Assembly (NCBI RefSeq): GCF_036985505.1
Contig: NZ_BTGQ01000003.1
Span: 372,001 to 436,000 of the forward strand
DNA length: 64,000 nt
Origin: Croceitalea sp947503285
Lineage (GTDB): Bacteria > Bacteroidota > Bacteroidia > Flavobacteriales > Flavobacteriaceae
Reading direction: 5' to 3'
Shown: piece after piece, positions 39,230 to 47,858 of the stretch
How the letters are laid out: every line of letters begins with the position of its first letter
Position numbering within the stretch: position 1 is the stretch's first letter
Position numbers and translations under genes: made by a program
The notes under the pieces: generated by a model
Seen by the model: the letters and a program-made list of their open reading frames with translations, nothing else
Database searches by the model: none
Told to the model about the DNA's origin: nothing

Positions 39230-40024
39230 TTATCCCTTTCTAATATCACTGATCTTTTCGAACGAAGTGACAATTCCACGAATTAAAGAGGAACTTAAAC
39301 CCTGGTGTTCCATTTCATTAAGGCCAGAAATGGTACATCCTTTAGGAGTGGTCACCCTATCAATTTCTTCTTCGGGATGGCTGCCTGATTCAATCAATAG
39401 GCTAGCTGCCCCATTACAAGTGTGCATCGCCAATTCTTGGGCTTCTTTCGCATCAAAACCCAACTGAATCGCCCCTTGGGTGGTGGCACGTATCAAGCGC
39501 ATCCAAAAAGCGATACCACTTGCACAAATTACGGTAGCCGCTTGCATTTGTTCTTCCGGTATTTCTAGCGAATGTCCCATTCTATTAAAAATGGCCTTGG
39601 CGAGGTCAATGCGTTTTTTGCCCAAGTCATTACTGCAAATACAGGTCATGGATTTACTGACCGATATCGCCGTATTGGGCATACTTCTAATGATATGGTT
39701 ATCAGAACCTATAATGGACTCTATCTTTTTTATGCCAAAACCCGTAATCGTACTTATGACCACATGTTTTTCGGTCAACAAGCCTTTGATATCATATAGT
39801 ATAGCTTCGAAATGGCCGGGTTGTACTGCAAAAATCAAAATGTCAGAATTTTTGACGGCTTGCGTATTATCGGAAGTCACGGTGACATTACCATACTTTT
39901 CAAAGTCTTTGATCTCGCTGATATTACGTTTGGTAAGGTACATCGTGGTTGCCCCATTACTGTGTAAAACACCTTTGGCAATCGCTAGTCCTAAATTACC
40001 TGCTCCTATAATAGCTATTTTCAT
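39230..40024 (-). CDS. proC: Pyrroline-5-carboxylate reductase
   Basis: NAD(P)H-dependent reductase of 264 residues, final step of proline synthesis. The Rossmann motif IIGAGNLGLAIAKGV is at the N-terminus, RSMPNTA is in the middle and the C-terminal domain has ASGIAFWMRLI and TPKGCTISGLN. Placement of proC inside the arg operon is also found in Bacteroides, so it is a lineage feature. A side role in ornithine or glutamate-semialdehyde metabolism is possible but not shown by sequence. Confidence 0.94.
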   Translation of the reverse strand: MKIAIIGAGNLGLAIAKGVLHSNGATTMYLTKRNISEIKDFEKYGNVTVTSDNTQAVKNSDILIFAVQPGHFEAILYDIKGLLTEKHVVISTITGFGIKKIESIIGSDNHIIRSMPNTAISVSKSMTCICSNDLGKKRIDLAKAIFNRMGHSLEIPEEQMQAATVICASGIAFWMRLIRATTQGAIQLGFDAKEAQELAMHTCNGAASLLIESGSHPEEEIDRVTTPKGCTISGLNEMEHQGLSSSLIRGIVTSFEKISDIRKG

Positions 40025-40051
40025 GATATTGGTTATTTGATTCTTCTAAAT

Positions 40052-41026
40052 TTAAAAAGCACTGGCTTTTAGGTTCAATCCCAAATTTTCTTCAAAACCG
40101 AACATCAAATTCATATTTTGAACGGCTTGGCCCGAAGCTCCTTTTAATAGATTGTCGATTGCCGAGGTAACCAACAAAATATCGTCGTGCTTTTGTAAAT
40201 GGATATGGCAATTGTTGGTATTGACTACTTGTTTCAAATGAAGGGGTGCTTCAGCGATATGGGTAAAAACGGCGTTTTGGTAAAAAGAACCGTAAAGCTG
40301 TTCTGCAACCTCTAGACTTTCATTAAATTTTGTGTAGGCCGTTGCTAATATTCCACGGGTAAAGTTGCCACGGTGGGGTAGAAAATAGCGTTTGCCCACA
40401 TCGGTGCCAAAAGAATTTAAACTTTCACCGATTTCACCTAAATGTTGGTGTGTAAAGGGTTTGTACCAGCTGGCATTATTGTTGCGCCAACTGAAATGGG
40501 TTGTTTCTGAAGGTTTGATACCCGCACCGGTACTGCCGGTCACCGCATTGATGTGGACTTCATTACTTAATTTTCCGGCTTTGGCCAAAGGTAACAGCGC
40601 CAACTGAATCGCTGTTGCAAAACATCCGGGATTGGCGATTGCCACAGCTTTCTTTATTTCTGATTTAAAAAGTTCAGGTAATCCGTAAACGAACTTGTTT
40701 CCTTTAAAAACAGCATCGGCCTGTAGTCGAAAATCGTTGCTTAAATCGATGATTTTTGTAGCGGATGAAAATGGATTTTCCAATAAAAATTTATGGGAGT
40801 TCCCATGTCCCAAACATAGAAAGACCAGGTCAATGTCAAGGTTTAGGGCATTGGTGAACTTTAAATCCGTCTGGCCAAGTAAATCCGCGTGGGCAGCAGT
40901 TATCGCTTTTCCGGCCTTTGTGGTACTGTATATAAAGTCAATTTCGACCTGAGGATGGTGAAGTAATAACCGTATCAGTTCTCCACCAGTGTACCCTGAA
41001 CCACCTATTATTCCTACTTTAATCAT
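40052..41026 (-). CDS. argC: N-acyl-gamma-glutamyl-phosphate reductase
   Basis: Third step of arginine synthesis, NADPH-dependent reduction of N-acylglutamyl phosphate to the semialdehyde. It has 324 residues. It shows the N-terminal VGIIGGSGYTGGELIRLL, catalytic Cys135 in ANPGCFATA, and the PHRGNFTRGILATAY segment. It is 27 bases upstream of proC. The 121-base gap to argG has short repeats of AAATTCAA near the argC start, meaning unknown. Confidence 0.95.
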   Translation of the reverse strand: MIKVGIIGGSGYTGGELIRLLLHHPQVEIDFIYSTTKAGKAITAAHADLLGQTDLKFTNALNLDIDLVFLCLGHGNSHKFLLENPFSSATKIIDLSNDFRLQADAVFKGNKFVYGLPELFKSEIKKAVAIANPGCFATAIQLALLPLAKAGKLSNEVHINAVTGSTGAGIKPSETTHFSWRNNNASWYKPFTHQHLGEIGESLNSFGTDVGKRYFLPHRGNFTRGILATAYTKFNESLEVAEQLYGSFYQNAVFTHIAEAPLHLKQVVNTNNCHIHLQKHDDILLVTSAIDNLLKGASGQAVQNMNLMFGFEENLGLNLKASAF

Positions 41027-41147
41027 ATTTCAAATTCAAGTTCAACCACAAAATTCAAATTCAATGCATTTTTTAGGATGACCATTTGTATTTGATTTTG
41101 ACGTTTGTATTTTTTATAGCGCTTATTTATATGCCAATTCCTTATCC

Positions 41148-42329
41148 CTAGCTATTAACATGGTTGGCTATTTTACCTGGATTGGACAGGATTTTTATAA
41201 AACCTTTAGCTTCCTCGGCAGTCCAGCCCTTGTTCATTTCGCCATAGCTTCCGAATGAAGCGTTCATGAGATCGTGGGGTGACGAAATACCATCCAATCG
41301 AAACTGAAAGGGATAAAGGCTAACGAAAACATCTCCCGTTACGTTTTTTTGGGTATCGGTGAGAAAAGCTTCAATGTTTCGCATGACCTCATCCAAATAA
41401 TTACCCTCGTGCAAGAGCATTCCATAAAAATTGCCCTGTTGTTCTTTTTGGTATTGCTGCCATTTGCTGAGGGTATGTTTTTCCAATAAATGGTGCGCCT
41501 TAATGATGATCAATGCGGCAGCTGCCTCAAAACCGACACGGCCTTTTATTCCGATAATGGTGTCGCCAACATGAATATCCCTACCAATGGCATATTTTGA
41601 GGCAATAGCTTCCAATTTCTCGATGTTCGCCACCGGATTCCCTTTTTCGTCGTCAAGGGCTATAAGTTCTCCATGATCGAAAGTTAGTTTGAGTTGTTTG
41701 GGTTCTTTTGATTCAAGTTGACTTGGGTATGCCGAATCTGGCAAGGGCAAATGAGAGGTCAAGGTCTCGTCGCCACCAACTGAAGTTCCCCAGAGGCCTT
41801 TATTGATGGAATATTTCGCTTTTTGCCACGGGTAGTCTATGCCATTTTGCTTTAAATATTCAATTTCCATTTCTCGTGAGAGCTGATTGTCTCGAATGGG
41901 TGTAATGATTTCAATTTCTGGTGCCAGTGTTTGAAAGATCATATCAAACCTGACCTGGTCATTGCCTGCCCCCGTACTGCCGTGGGCAATATAGCTGGCC
42001 CCTATTTTTTTGGCATGGGTAACAATTTCGACAGCTTGCACGATTCGTTCGGCACTCACGGAAAGGGGATAGGTGTTGTTTCGCAGAACATTTCCGAAAA
42101 TGAGGTACTTGACTACCTTGTCATAAAAGTTTTGTACCGAATCAATAGAGGTGTAACTCGTAGCGCCCAATGACAAAGCTTTTTCTTTGATGACCTGAAT
42201 TTCTTCTGATGAAAATCCGCCCGTATTGACACTTACGGCATGAACCTCAAATCCTTTTTCTTTAGATAGGTATTTGGCGCAGTACGAAGTATCCAATCCG
42301 CCGCTGTAAGCAAGTACTAATTTTTTCAT
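41148..42329 (-). CDS. argG: Argininosuccinate synthase
   Basis: Joins citrulline and aspartate using ATP. It has 393 residues. The N-type ATP loop is AYSGGLDTSYCAKYL, followed by AHGSTGAGNDQVRFD and the SINKGLWGTSVGGDETLTS substrate region. It is second in the operon, after the GNAT gene. All conserved segments look intact. In this pathway its citrulline comes from desuccinylation of N-succinylcitrulline. Confidence 0.96.
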   Translation of the reverse strand: MKKLVLAYSGGLDTSYCAKYLSKEKGFEVHAVSVNTGGFSSEEIQVIKEKALSLGATSYTSIDSVQNFYDKVVKYLIFGNVLRNNTYPLSVSAERIVQAVEIVTHAKKIGASYIAHGSTGAGNDQVRFDMIFQTLAPEIEIITPIRDNQLSREMEIEYLKQNGIDYPWQKAKYSINKGLWGTSVGGDETLTSHLPLPDSAYPSQLESKEPKQLKLTFDHGELIALDDEKGNPVANIEKLEAIASKYAIGRDIHVGDTIIGIKGRVGFEAAAALIIIKAHHLLEKHTLSKWQQYQKEQQGNFYGMLLHEGNYLDEVMRNIEAFLTDTQKNVTGDVFVSLYPFQFRLDGISSPHDLMNASFGSYGEMNKGWTAEEAKGFIKILSNPGKIANHVNS

Positions 42330-42418
42330 AATTCAATAAATCTTAACTGTCAGTAGGTACGTAATCGAGAATGGGTTTTGGTAATGGACCATCTTGACCA
42401 CGCTAGATTTGACAGCTT

Positions 42419-43039
42419 TTATTTTGTTTTCTTTTTTAAGAACATATTTTCTTTAATACCCTTCAATCGATGAAAGACCTTATTGTTCATTTTTCTCTTT
42501 TCCAATGATTCGTCATTGGTACTAGGGTCATATAACATTCCGGTGCATAGGCACATTTTACGTTCCGTTCTCGTTAGAATATCAAAGTTTTTACACGTTT
42601 GACAGCCTTTCCAAAAATCAGGATCATCGGTAAGCTCAGAAAATGTTACTGGTTTGTACCCCAATTCATAATTCATTTTCATGACGGGAAGTCCGGTAGT
42701 GATTCCAAAAATTTTGGCATTTGGAAACTTTTCCCTTGACAAATCAAAAATGGCTTTCTTGATTTTTTTGGCCAGACCTTGCCCCCTATAATCAGGATGT
42801 ACTATTAAACCCGAGTTTGCAACAAACCCTTTGTTGCCCCAAACCTCGATGTAGCAAAAACCAGCAAATTTATCACCATCCAGAGCAATAACGGCATTCC
42901 CGTTTTCTAATCGCTTGATAATGTATTCTGGTGTTCGCATTGCAATACCGGTACCCCGTACCTTGGCAGATTCGGTAATGGTATCACTGATGGTCTGTGC
43001 AAATTTAAAATGTGATTCGTTAGCAATTATAATCTTCAT
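42419..43039 (-). CDS. GNAT N-acyltransferase, candidate first enzyme of arginine synthesis
   Basis: GNAT-fold protein of 206 residues that heads the arg operon. The acyl-CoA loop is DYRGQGLAKK (R85-A90). The C-terminal tail has a Cys pattern, CQTC (146/149) and CLC (163/165), perhaps metal-binding. No ArgA or ArgJ is present in the cluster. In Bacteroides a GNAT gene at the same place has been proposed, from mutant fitness data, to be the missing N-succinylglutamate synthase. The ATG at 43039 is chosen because it starts the first beta-strand (MKIIIANESH); the frame is open 23 codons upstream but that part is not conserved in character and overlaps an inverted repeat. Confidence 0.85.
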   Translation of the reverse strand: MKIIIANESHFKFAQTISDTITESAKVRGTGIAMRTPEYIIKRLENGNAVIALDGDKFAGFCYIEVWGNKGFVANSGLIVHPDYRGQGLAKKIKKAIFDLSREKFPNAKIFGITTGLPVMKMNYELGYKPVTFSELTDDPDFWKGCQTCKNFDILTRTERKMCLCTGMLYDPSTNDESLEKRKMNNKVFHRLKGIKENMFLKKKTK

Positions 43040-43084
43040 TGCTAAAGGATTTAAAAATGGAATAAAATGATTTGTTTGTTTGGC

Positions 43085-43169
43085 GGGAATGGACTCACCT
43101 ATTCCCAAAATAGAAGTGCACCCTTACGGGCGACGGCGACGAGGTACGAATACAGCAAATAATGTATTC
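43085..43169 (-). promoter_or_regulatory. Leader of the arginine operon with two inverted repeats
   Basis: Two structures precede the GNAT gene. GGGAAT-N10-ATTCCC (43085-43106) could form a leader hairpin. GAATACA-N8-TGTATTC (43148-43169) has a TGAAT/ATTCA-like form loosely resembling an ARG box. Both are seen directly; binding by an ArgR-type regulator is a guess. No clear TTG/TAnnTTTG promoter was found in 43040-43242. Confidence 0.35.
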
Positions 43170-43242
43170 ATGGTAAACGGTGCTATGTAAAACTGCGCGT
43201 TCATTGGGATAAATGTACAAATTAATTCTAAAGTCACTAATA

Positions 43243-44613
43243 CTACACCAATTTTTTACGAAAGAACGATTTAATGTTATGATTTTTTAATATTTCATAA
43301 GCGAGATATCCAAAAACGACAAAATATTCAAGGGCAAGTAACCAAAGATTTTCTTTGTAATCAGCATTGGCATAGGCATAATAACTAAATGCAACCATAC
43401 CAGACCAGATTATGGCAAAACGATATTCGGTAAAAATAGCTAAGACCAGCAAAAAGATAATATACCAGGGGTGTACCGTTGAAGACAAAAAATAATAAAA
43501 GGTCAATAGGGCCAGCATTGAGCTTATGAGGGTTTTGAGGTTTTGGTTCTTTCGAAAAACGGTCAACAGCAGTGCTGCGATGACAACCAATTTAGGAACT
43601 AAACTTCCATAAGACTTCACCAATTCCCATGGCTTGGCCTCAAAATAGAGCACTCCGATTTTCTTTACCATATTATATAGTCCTGCATTGAATTCAAAAT
43701 TGGAAAACCATAGTCCGACGGTCTTGGCATAATTGTCAATGAACATGGGAGAATAGAATGGAAGCAGAAAAGCGATACAGGTAAGACCTATAAATCCATA
43801 AAATAAGATACTTTTTTTAAACCCCAAATGTTTTAAAAATAGAGGTAAAAATACCATAGGAACTAGTTTTAATAGTATGGAGAAGGCATATATAGGGGCA
43901 GCGACCTTCCATTTTTCAATACTGACCAGATAAATTGCCCAAACAAAAAAGAACAACATCACCCCTTCAAAATGTAAGTTTCCCGTAAGCTCTATGATTA
44001 CCAATGGATTTAAAAAATACCAAAAGGCAAGGTGACCTGACAGTCTCAATTTTTTCAATAGTTTTTGGGCAAAATAGAGTACCCCAATGTCAGCCACGAT
44101 AATGAAAATACGCATGGCTACTAAAGAACCCATAATACTGCTACCACCAATAAAAGTCGAAATGAAAAAAATAATTTGGTTCAAAGGGGGATAATTACTG
44201 TAGTGCCGGGCACTCAATGACCCCATACCTTCATGCAAGGTTTGGGAGTTTGCAATGGTAATGTTGTTATTCTCCAAGAATTCATTTGGGGTATATAAAT
44301 AGGGATTAATACCATTTTTGATGAGTTCCCCATCCCAGATAAAACGGTAAAAGTCTTGAGAAAGATTGGGTTCAACCACTAAGAACACCAGTCGAAAAAG
44401 CAATCCGGAAGCCAGTAAAATCTTAAAGTTCCATTTTTCTAGCTGAATCAACTTGAAGTATAAAAAAAATAACACCACAAAAAGGGTTATAAGCATGATG
44501 AAATTTTCCCGCTTTAGATCGTATGCAAAGACTGCATACAACAAAAGAATCAAGAATACCAAGAGAATTGGTACTTTATGAAGTTTCCAGTACTTAAAAA
44601 ACTGATTGGGCAT
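43243..44613 (-). CDS. GT-C type polytopic glycosyltransferase (GT87/mannosyltransferase-like)
   Basis: Membrane protein of 456 residues with about ten hydrophobic helices. The early extracytoplasmic loop has NLSQDFYRFIWDGELIKNGINPY, with acidic residues where GT-C enzymes bind a polyprenyl-phosphate sugar. ATG 44613 is used since it begins a basic cytoplasmic tail and the first helix; 19 more codons are open upstream. It is a single gene, on the same strand as the arg operon but with its own upstream region. The donor, probably polyprenyl-phosphate mannose, and the acceptor are unknown. Confidence 0.82.
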   Translation of the reverse strand: MPNQFFKYWKLHKVPILLVFLILLLYAVFAYDLKRENFIMLITLFVVLFFLYFKLIQLEKWNFKILLASGLLFRLVFLVVEPNLSQDFYRFIWDGELIKNGINPYLYTPNEFLENNNITIANSQTLHEGMGSLSARHYSNYPPLNQIIFFISTFIGGSSIMGSLVAMRIFIIVADIGVLYFAQKLLKKLRLSGHLAFWYFLNPLVIIELTGNLHFEGVMLFFFVWAIYLVSIEKWKVAAPIYAFSILLKLVPMVFLPLFLKHLGFKKSILFYGFIGLTCIAFLLPFYSPMFIDNYAKTVGLWFSNFEFNAGLYNMVKKIGVLYFEAKPWELVKSYGSLVPKLVVIAALLLTVFRKNQNLKTLISSMLALLTFYYFLSSTVHPWYIIFLLVLAIFTEYRFAIIWSGMVAFSYYAYANADYKENLWLLALEYFVVFGYLAYEILKNHNIKSFFRKKLV

Positions 44614-45023
44614 TTTTTGGTCAGATTGTGGTCTACTAAAATAAATCTTTTTTGGGGAGCACAACCCCATAAAAACCCCTTCTTAATAGATGTTAAGAAC
44701 CCTTTTCCAGAAGGGAAAGATAGAAGCTTTTTTGAAAAAAAAGTGTGGAGCGCAAAAGCAATACGGTATTAGAGGTTAGAATATCCTTTTGATTTGGCCT
44801 AACGGTCGGCAATACCCTTAAATTCAATTACTAAAAAAAAGAAAACCATACTGGGCTATAAAGGATCATTGAAATCAACTTACGTATGTTCCCTTTAAAT
44901 CAAAGAGGCTTGGCCATTACCAATATGTAGGTAATTCAAATAAAGCATTGTTCATTACCTCATAACCTTCCCTAAATAGGTTGTGCTTCAATAAGAAATC
45001 TGAAATAAATCTATTTACCCTTG
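44614..45023. other. 410-base non-coding stretch with one clear inverted repeat
   Basis: The stretch is AT-rich and has no convincing gene. TTCTTAA-N6-TTAAGAA (44680-44699) is a perfect 7-base inverted repeat about 67 bases upstream of the glycosyltransferase start. Next to it GGGG-N7-CCCC (around 44654-44668) could pair. These could form a leader structure for the glycosyltransferase gene or bind a regulator. No terminator for the gene ending at 45024 was recognised. Confidence 0.4.
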
Positions 45024-47069
45024 CTACTTTTCGTACTTTCCTGTTGCATATTTTGCAATTAATGTGCTATTGGGTTTTTTGCAATTTTCCGGAAAGTCTG
45101 AAAAGTAGATACAATCCGGTAAGCCATCTTTGAATTTTACGGTTACGGCACCGGTTTGTTTTCCTAATAACCCGCTAAAACCATAATTGGCTTTCAATGC
45201 AATCATTTGGGTTTTATCTTGTGATTTAAACTCGCGCACATTGGCAATACTATTGCCAATATATTTATTCATAGCCCAGGTATTGGATTGATTTCTCAAT
45301 ATATCATTGAGCAGCTTTGTATAGTTTTGGTCGCCACTTGGACCGCCCAATATCTTGATTTTTTCATAATTGCTCATTCCCTTTAAGCGCACAGGTGGCC
45401 GCTGGGTGGCAAAGGCCAGTAGGTTGTTGGCAAATTGTGTGATGCTTTTTGAATCACATGCGTTCAATCTAAAAAAGTTGGACATATCGCTTTGCAGTGC
45501 TTTGGCTTTGTGGATCTGATCTACTGAATTGCCCATCGCATTAGGATTGGTGTACATGTCCATTACGGTTCGCAAGGCGTTCTGATCTTGTTGTGCGACC
45601 AAACGCATTTTTGCGGCATATAATTTGGGGTCTGCGTAAATGCCCGTGCCTACTGTTTTCCAAGCGATGCAATACCTGCTTACCTCAACGCCCCAGCCAT
45701 CTGTAGTCACACTCTCTCGTGAGCAGACCTCGGTCATTATCTCTACCTTATCTTCGGGGAGTTGATCTGGACATAGACTGCCAAAAGTGTTCAAGTATGC
45801 ACTTAAGATCATGAGGAAATGGCTATCATTAACATCCAATTCGATATTCTCGAAATGACCTCTATAGACGTAATCAAAAAATGCGGCCTTGTTCAATCCC
45901 AATGTCTTGAACTGCATTGTTCCCTCATCTTTTCCATTGGTGTCTAGATAGGCAATACGGTCTTGACTGTTGGCCAATTTTTGCTGTTGTTGTTTCAGTC
46001 GTTGTTGCGCTACCAATTCCTTTTTTCTGGCATCCAAGAGTCTGGTCAGTTTTTGAAATTGGGCAGATTGTGCGGGCAAATAACTCAAATACTCATTTTT
46101 CAAACGTTGAAAAGCGGTATTATCGGCCTGTCCTATCTTACTTTCAATGCTATTTATTTTCGTATCAATCTGGTTTTCTTTTTTCGAAATCAATGTTTTT
46201 TGGGCTTTTTTCACTTCATCGTATCCAGAAAATGATGCATAATCTTGTTGAAATACCTTGATTTTTCCGTTAATCTGAGCGATATCCTCATTCTGACTGA
46301 CCAAGCCTAAATCTGCCTTCACAGCGTTCTGTAGCAGTGCCTTTGCCTTGGTATCCATTCGGGATTGGAATTCGATTTGTTTGGGCCGTGAGGCTTCAGC
46401 TACTACTTTTTGTGCCTGTTGTTTTAGTGAAGCTAATTTGGGTAGCGACTGTTTTTCATTATTTAATTTCTCTATGGATGCTAGAATGTCATCAAGTGCT
46501 GTGTCGGTCTTTTCGGCAATCAACGCATCGATTTCCACACTGGCCTGCTTCAGTTCGCTTTCTAGAAGTACTGCATACTCGCGAGTCAAACGCTGCTTAA
46601 ATTGTACTAGTTCCGTTTTTGAAAAGCCGTTTTTTGAGGCCGTTGCCAACTCTTTTTCCAATTGACTTCGTTTGGCGTCAACAGTCGTGATTTTATTCAT
46701 AAAACCAGGATTGCCATACGCCATATAGTAATTGGTGATAATGTTCTGGAACGCCCAATTGTAATGGGGGTCATTTCTGTAATTGCCTTTAACGAAACAG
46801 ACTTGGATTTTTCTGAAGTCCTTAACTGCGGTTTTCTGGGATAGCAGTGCGTAAGCCTTCCCGCGATACGGTTCAAAATAGGCTTTTGAGAAATAATTGG
46901 CGGCAAGGTTTTCAACCTTCCCTCGATGCATATACCGTAAAGAGGTCGCTTGCGGATATTCTTGCTTAATCAAATTTATCCAACCTACCAAATCTTTACA
47001 GTTCTGTGCGGTCATAAGAACGGCACTAAACATGAAAATCAAAACACATAAAACTCTTTTGGTCGGCAT
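45024..47069 (-). CDS. Exported coiled-coil protein of unknown function
   Basis: I do not recognise this 681-residue protein. A clean signal peptide (VLCVLIFMFSAVLMTAQ) is followed by a globular N-terminal domain (about 22-130) with many aromatic residues, a long charged helical region rich in Gln, Lys, Glu and Ala (about 130-375, probable coiled coil), and a C-terminal globular half ending KKPNSTLIAKYATGKYEK. Several Cys residues in the C-terminal half (EVCSRES, RYCIAW, NACDSKS, LPDCIYF) could form disulfides outside the cytoplasm. It is a single gene between unrelated neighbours. No enzyme motif was seen. Confidence 0.75.
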   Translation of the reverse strand: MPTKRVLCVLIFMFSAVLMTAQNCKDLVGWINLIKQEYPQATSLRYMHRGKVENLAANYFSKAYFEPYRGKAYALLSQKTAVKDFRKIQVCFVKGNYRNDPHYNWAFQNIITNYYMAYGNPGFMNKITTVDAKRSQLEKELATASKNGFSKTELVQFKQRLTREYAVLLESELKQASVEIDALIAEKTDTALDDILASIEKLNNEKQSLPKLASLKQQAQKVVAEASRPKQIEFQSRMDTKAKALLQNAVKADLGLVSQNEDIAQINGKIKVFQQDYASFSGYDEVKKAQKTLISKKENQIDTKINSIESKIGQADNTAFQRLKNEYLSYLPAQSAQFQKLTRLLDARKKELVAQQRLKQQQQKLANSQDRIAYLDTNGKDEGTMQFKTLGLNKAAFFDYVYRGHFENIELDVNDSHFLMILSAYLNTFGSLCPDQLPEDKVEIMTEVCSRESVTTDGWGVEVSRYCIAWKTVGTGIYADPKLYAAKMRLVAQQDQNALRTVMDMYTNPNAMGNSVDQIHKAKALQSDMSNFFRLNACDSKSITQFANNLLAFATQRPPVRLKGMSNYEKIKILGGPSGDQNYTKLLNDILRNQSNTWAMNKYIGNSIANVREFKSQDKTQMIALKANYGFSGLLGKQTGAVTVKFKDGLPDCIYFSDFPENCKKPNSTLIAKYATGKYEK

Positions 47070-47144
47070 AAATAGAAGTAATGCGGTTAATTTCGATTTG
47101 AATTGATTTCTATGGATAAGTCTTCAATTTAGGGGATAAAGGTA

Positions 47145-47708
47145 TTAATTAACACCATAATCGATATTGTTGAATACACCTTCGGTAATCTGAAGTACTT
47201 CACCGGTATCTGAATTTTCCACACTAAATTCAAACTCACCGGAAATAGTTTGGGCCTCTTTATCGATAGCCGTAATCCTCAAAAACCCAGAACTGCCGTC
47301 GGTGTCAAAATCCACATTTGGCCCACCGGTTTCATAGGGTGCATACCCGCCACCAAAGGTTAGTTCCAAAGGATTATCGACAGGGTTATTTACCTGGGCA
47401 CCTTCGGTTACCAAATCAAAACTTGACCCGGCCATCGCAATAATGATGGCCTCCCCTTCGGTAATATCCTCAAATAGGTCGATACCCGATATTACCAATG
47501 AAAAGAAGGCCGGGCTCTCGCTGAGTGCAGCTGAAATGGTGGGCACACCCCTGTCCATAGGTACTGCCTGAAAATCATCACCATTGATTTTTGCCGTGAT
47601 AAATGAGTCGCCCAAGACCGGATTATCGTCATCTGTTGAACCAGAATCATCGTCACTACTACATGCAATAAATACCATGGAGAGTAGCAATGGAATAAAA
47701 TATCTCAT
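47145..47708 (-). CDS. Small lipoprotein, DUF6252-like
   Basis: Lipoprotein of 187 residues. The signal ends SMVFIAC (Cys16), followed by an acidic linker SSDDDSGSTDDDN, a frequent outer-membrane export-like tail in Bacteroidota. The rest looks like a single beta-sandwich opening ITAKINGDDFQAVP, a pattern shared with small uncharacterised flavobacterial lipoproteins (DUF6252 and relatives). No function is known. It is divergent from the histidine kinase gene and not obviously linked to it. Confidence 0.72.
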   Translation of the reverse strand: MRYFIPLLLSMVFIACSSDDDSGSTDDDNPVLGDSFITAKINGDDFQAVPMDRGVPTISAALSESPAFFSLVISGIDLFEDITEGEAIIIAMAGSSFDLVTEGAQVNNPVDNPLELTFGGGYAPYETGGPNVDFDTDGSSGFLRITAIDKEAQTISGEFEFSVENSDTGEVLQITEGVFNNIDYGVN

Positions 47709-47858
47709 AAGTCTTTGTTTTAATCAATAGCAAGGTGTGTATTTCTTTCTAGGTTGACCATGGAAAATGTATTATCGTAGGTACTTTTCAGCTTAATGTC
47801 AGGGATTAATGGTTTTACCGTTTTTAATGGTTATTTTAAATGCCCAAATGAAATTTTA

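Noticed and set aside
43040..43108. N-terminal extension of the GNAT gene
   Set aside because: The 23 extra codons do not resemble a GNAT N-terminus and cover a leader hairpin; the internal ATG starts the expected first strand.
47796..47858. N-terminal extension of the histidine kinase
   Set aside because: It would bury the signal peptide; the ATG at 47859 gives a normal exported sensor.
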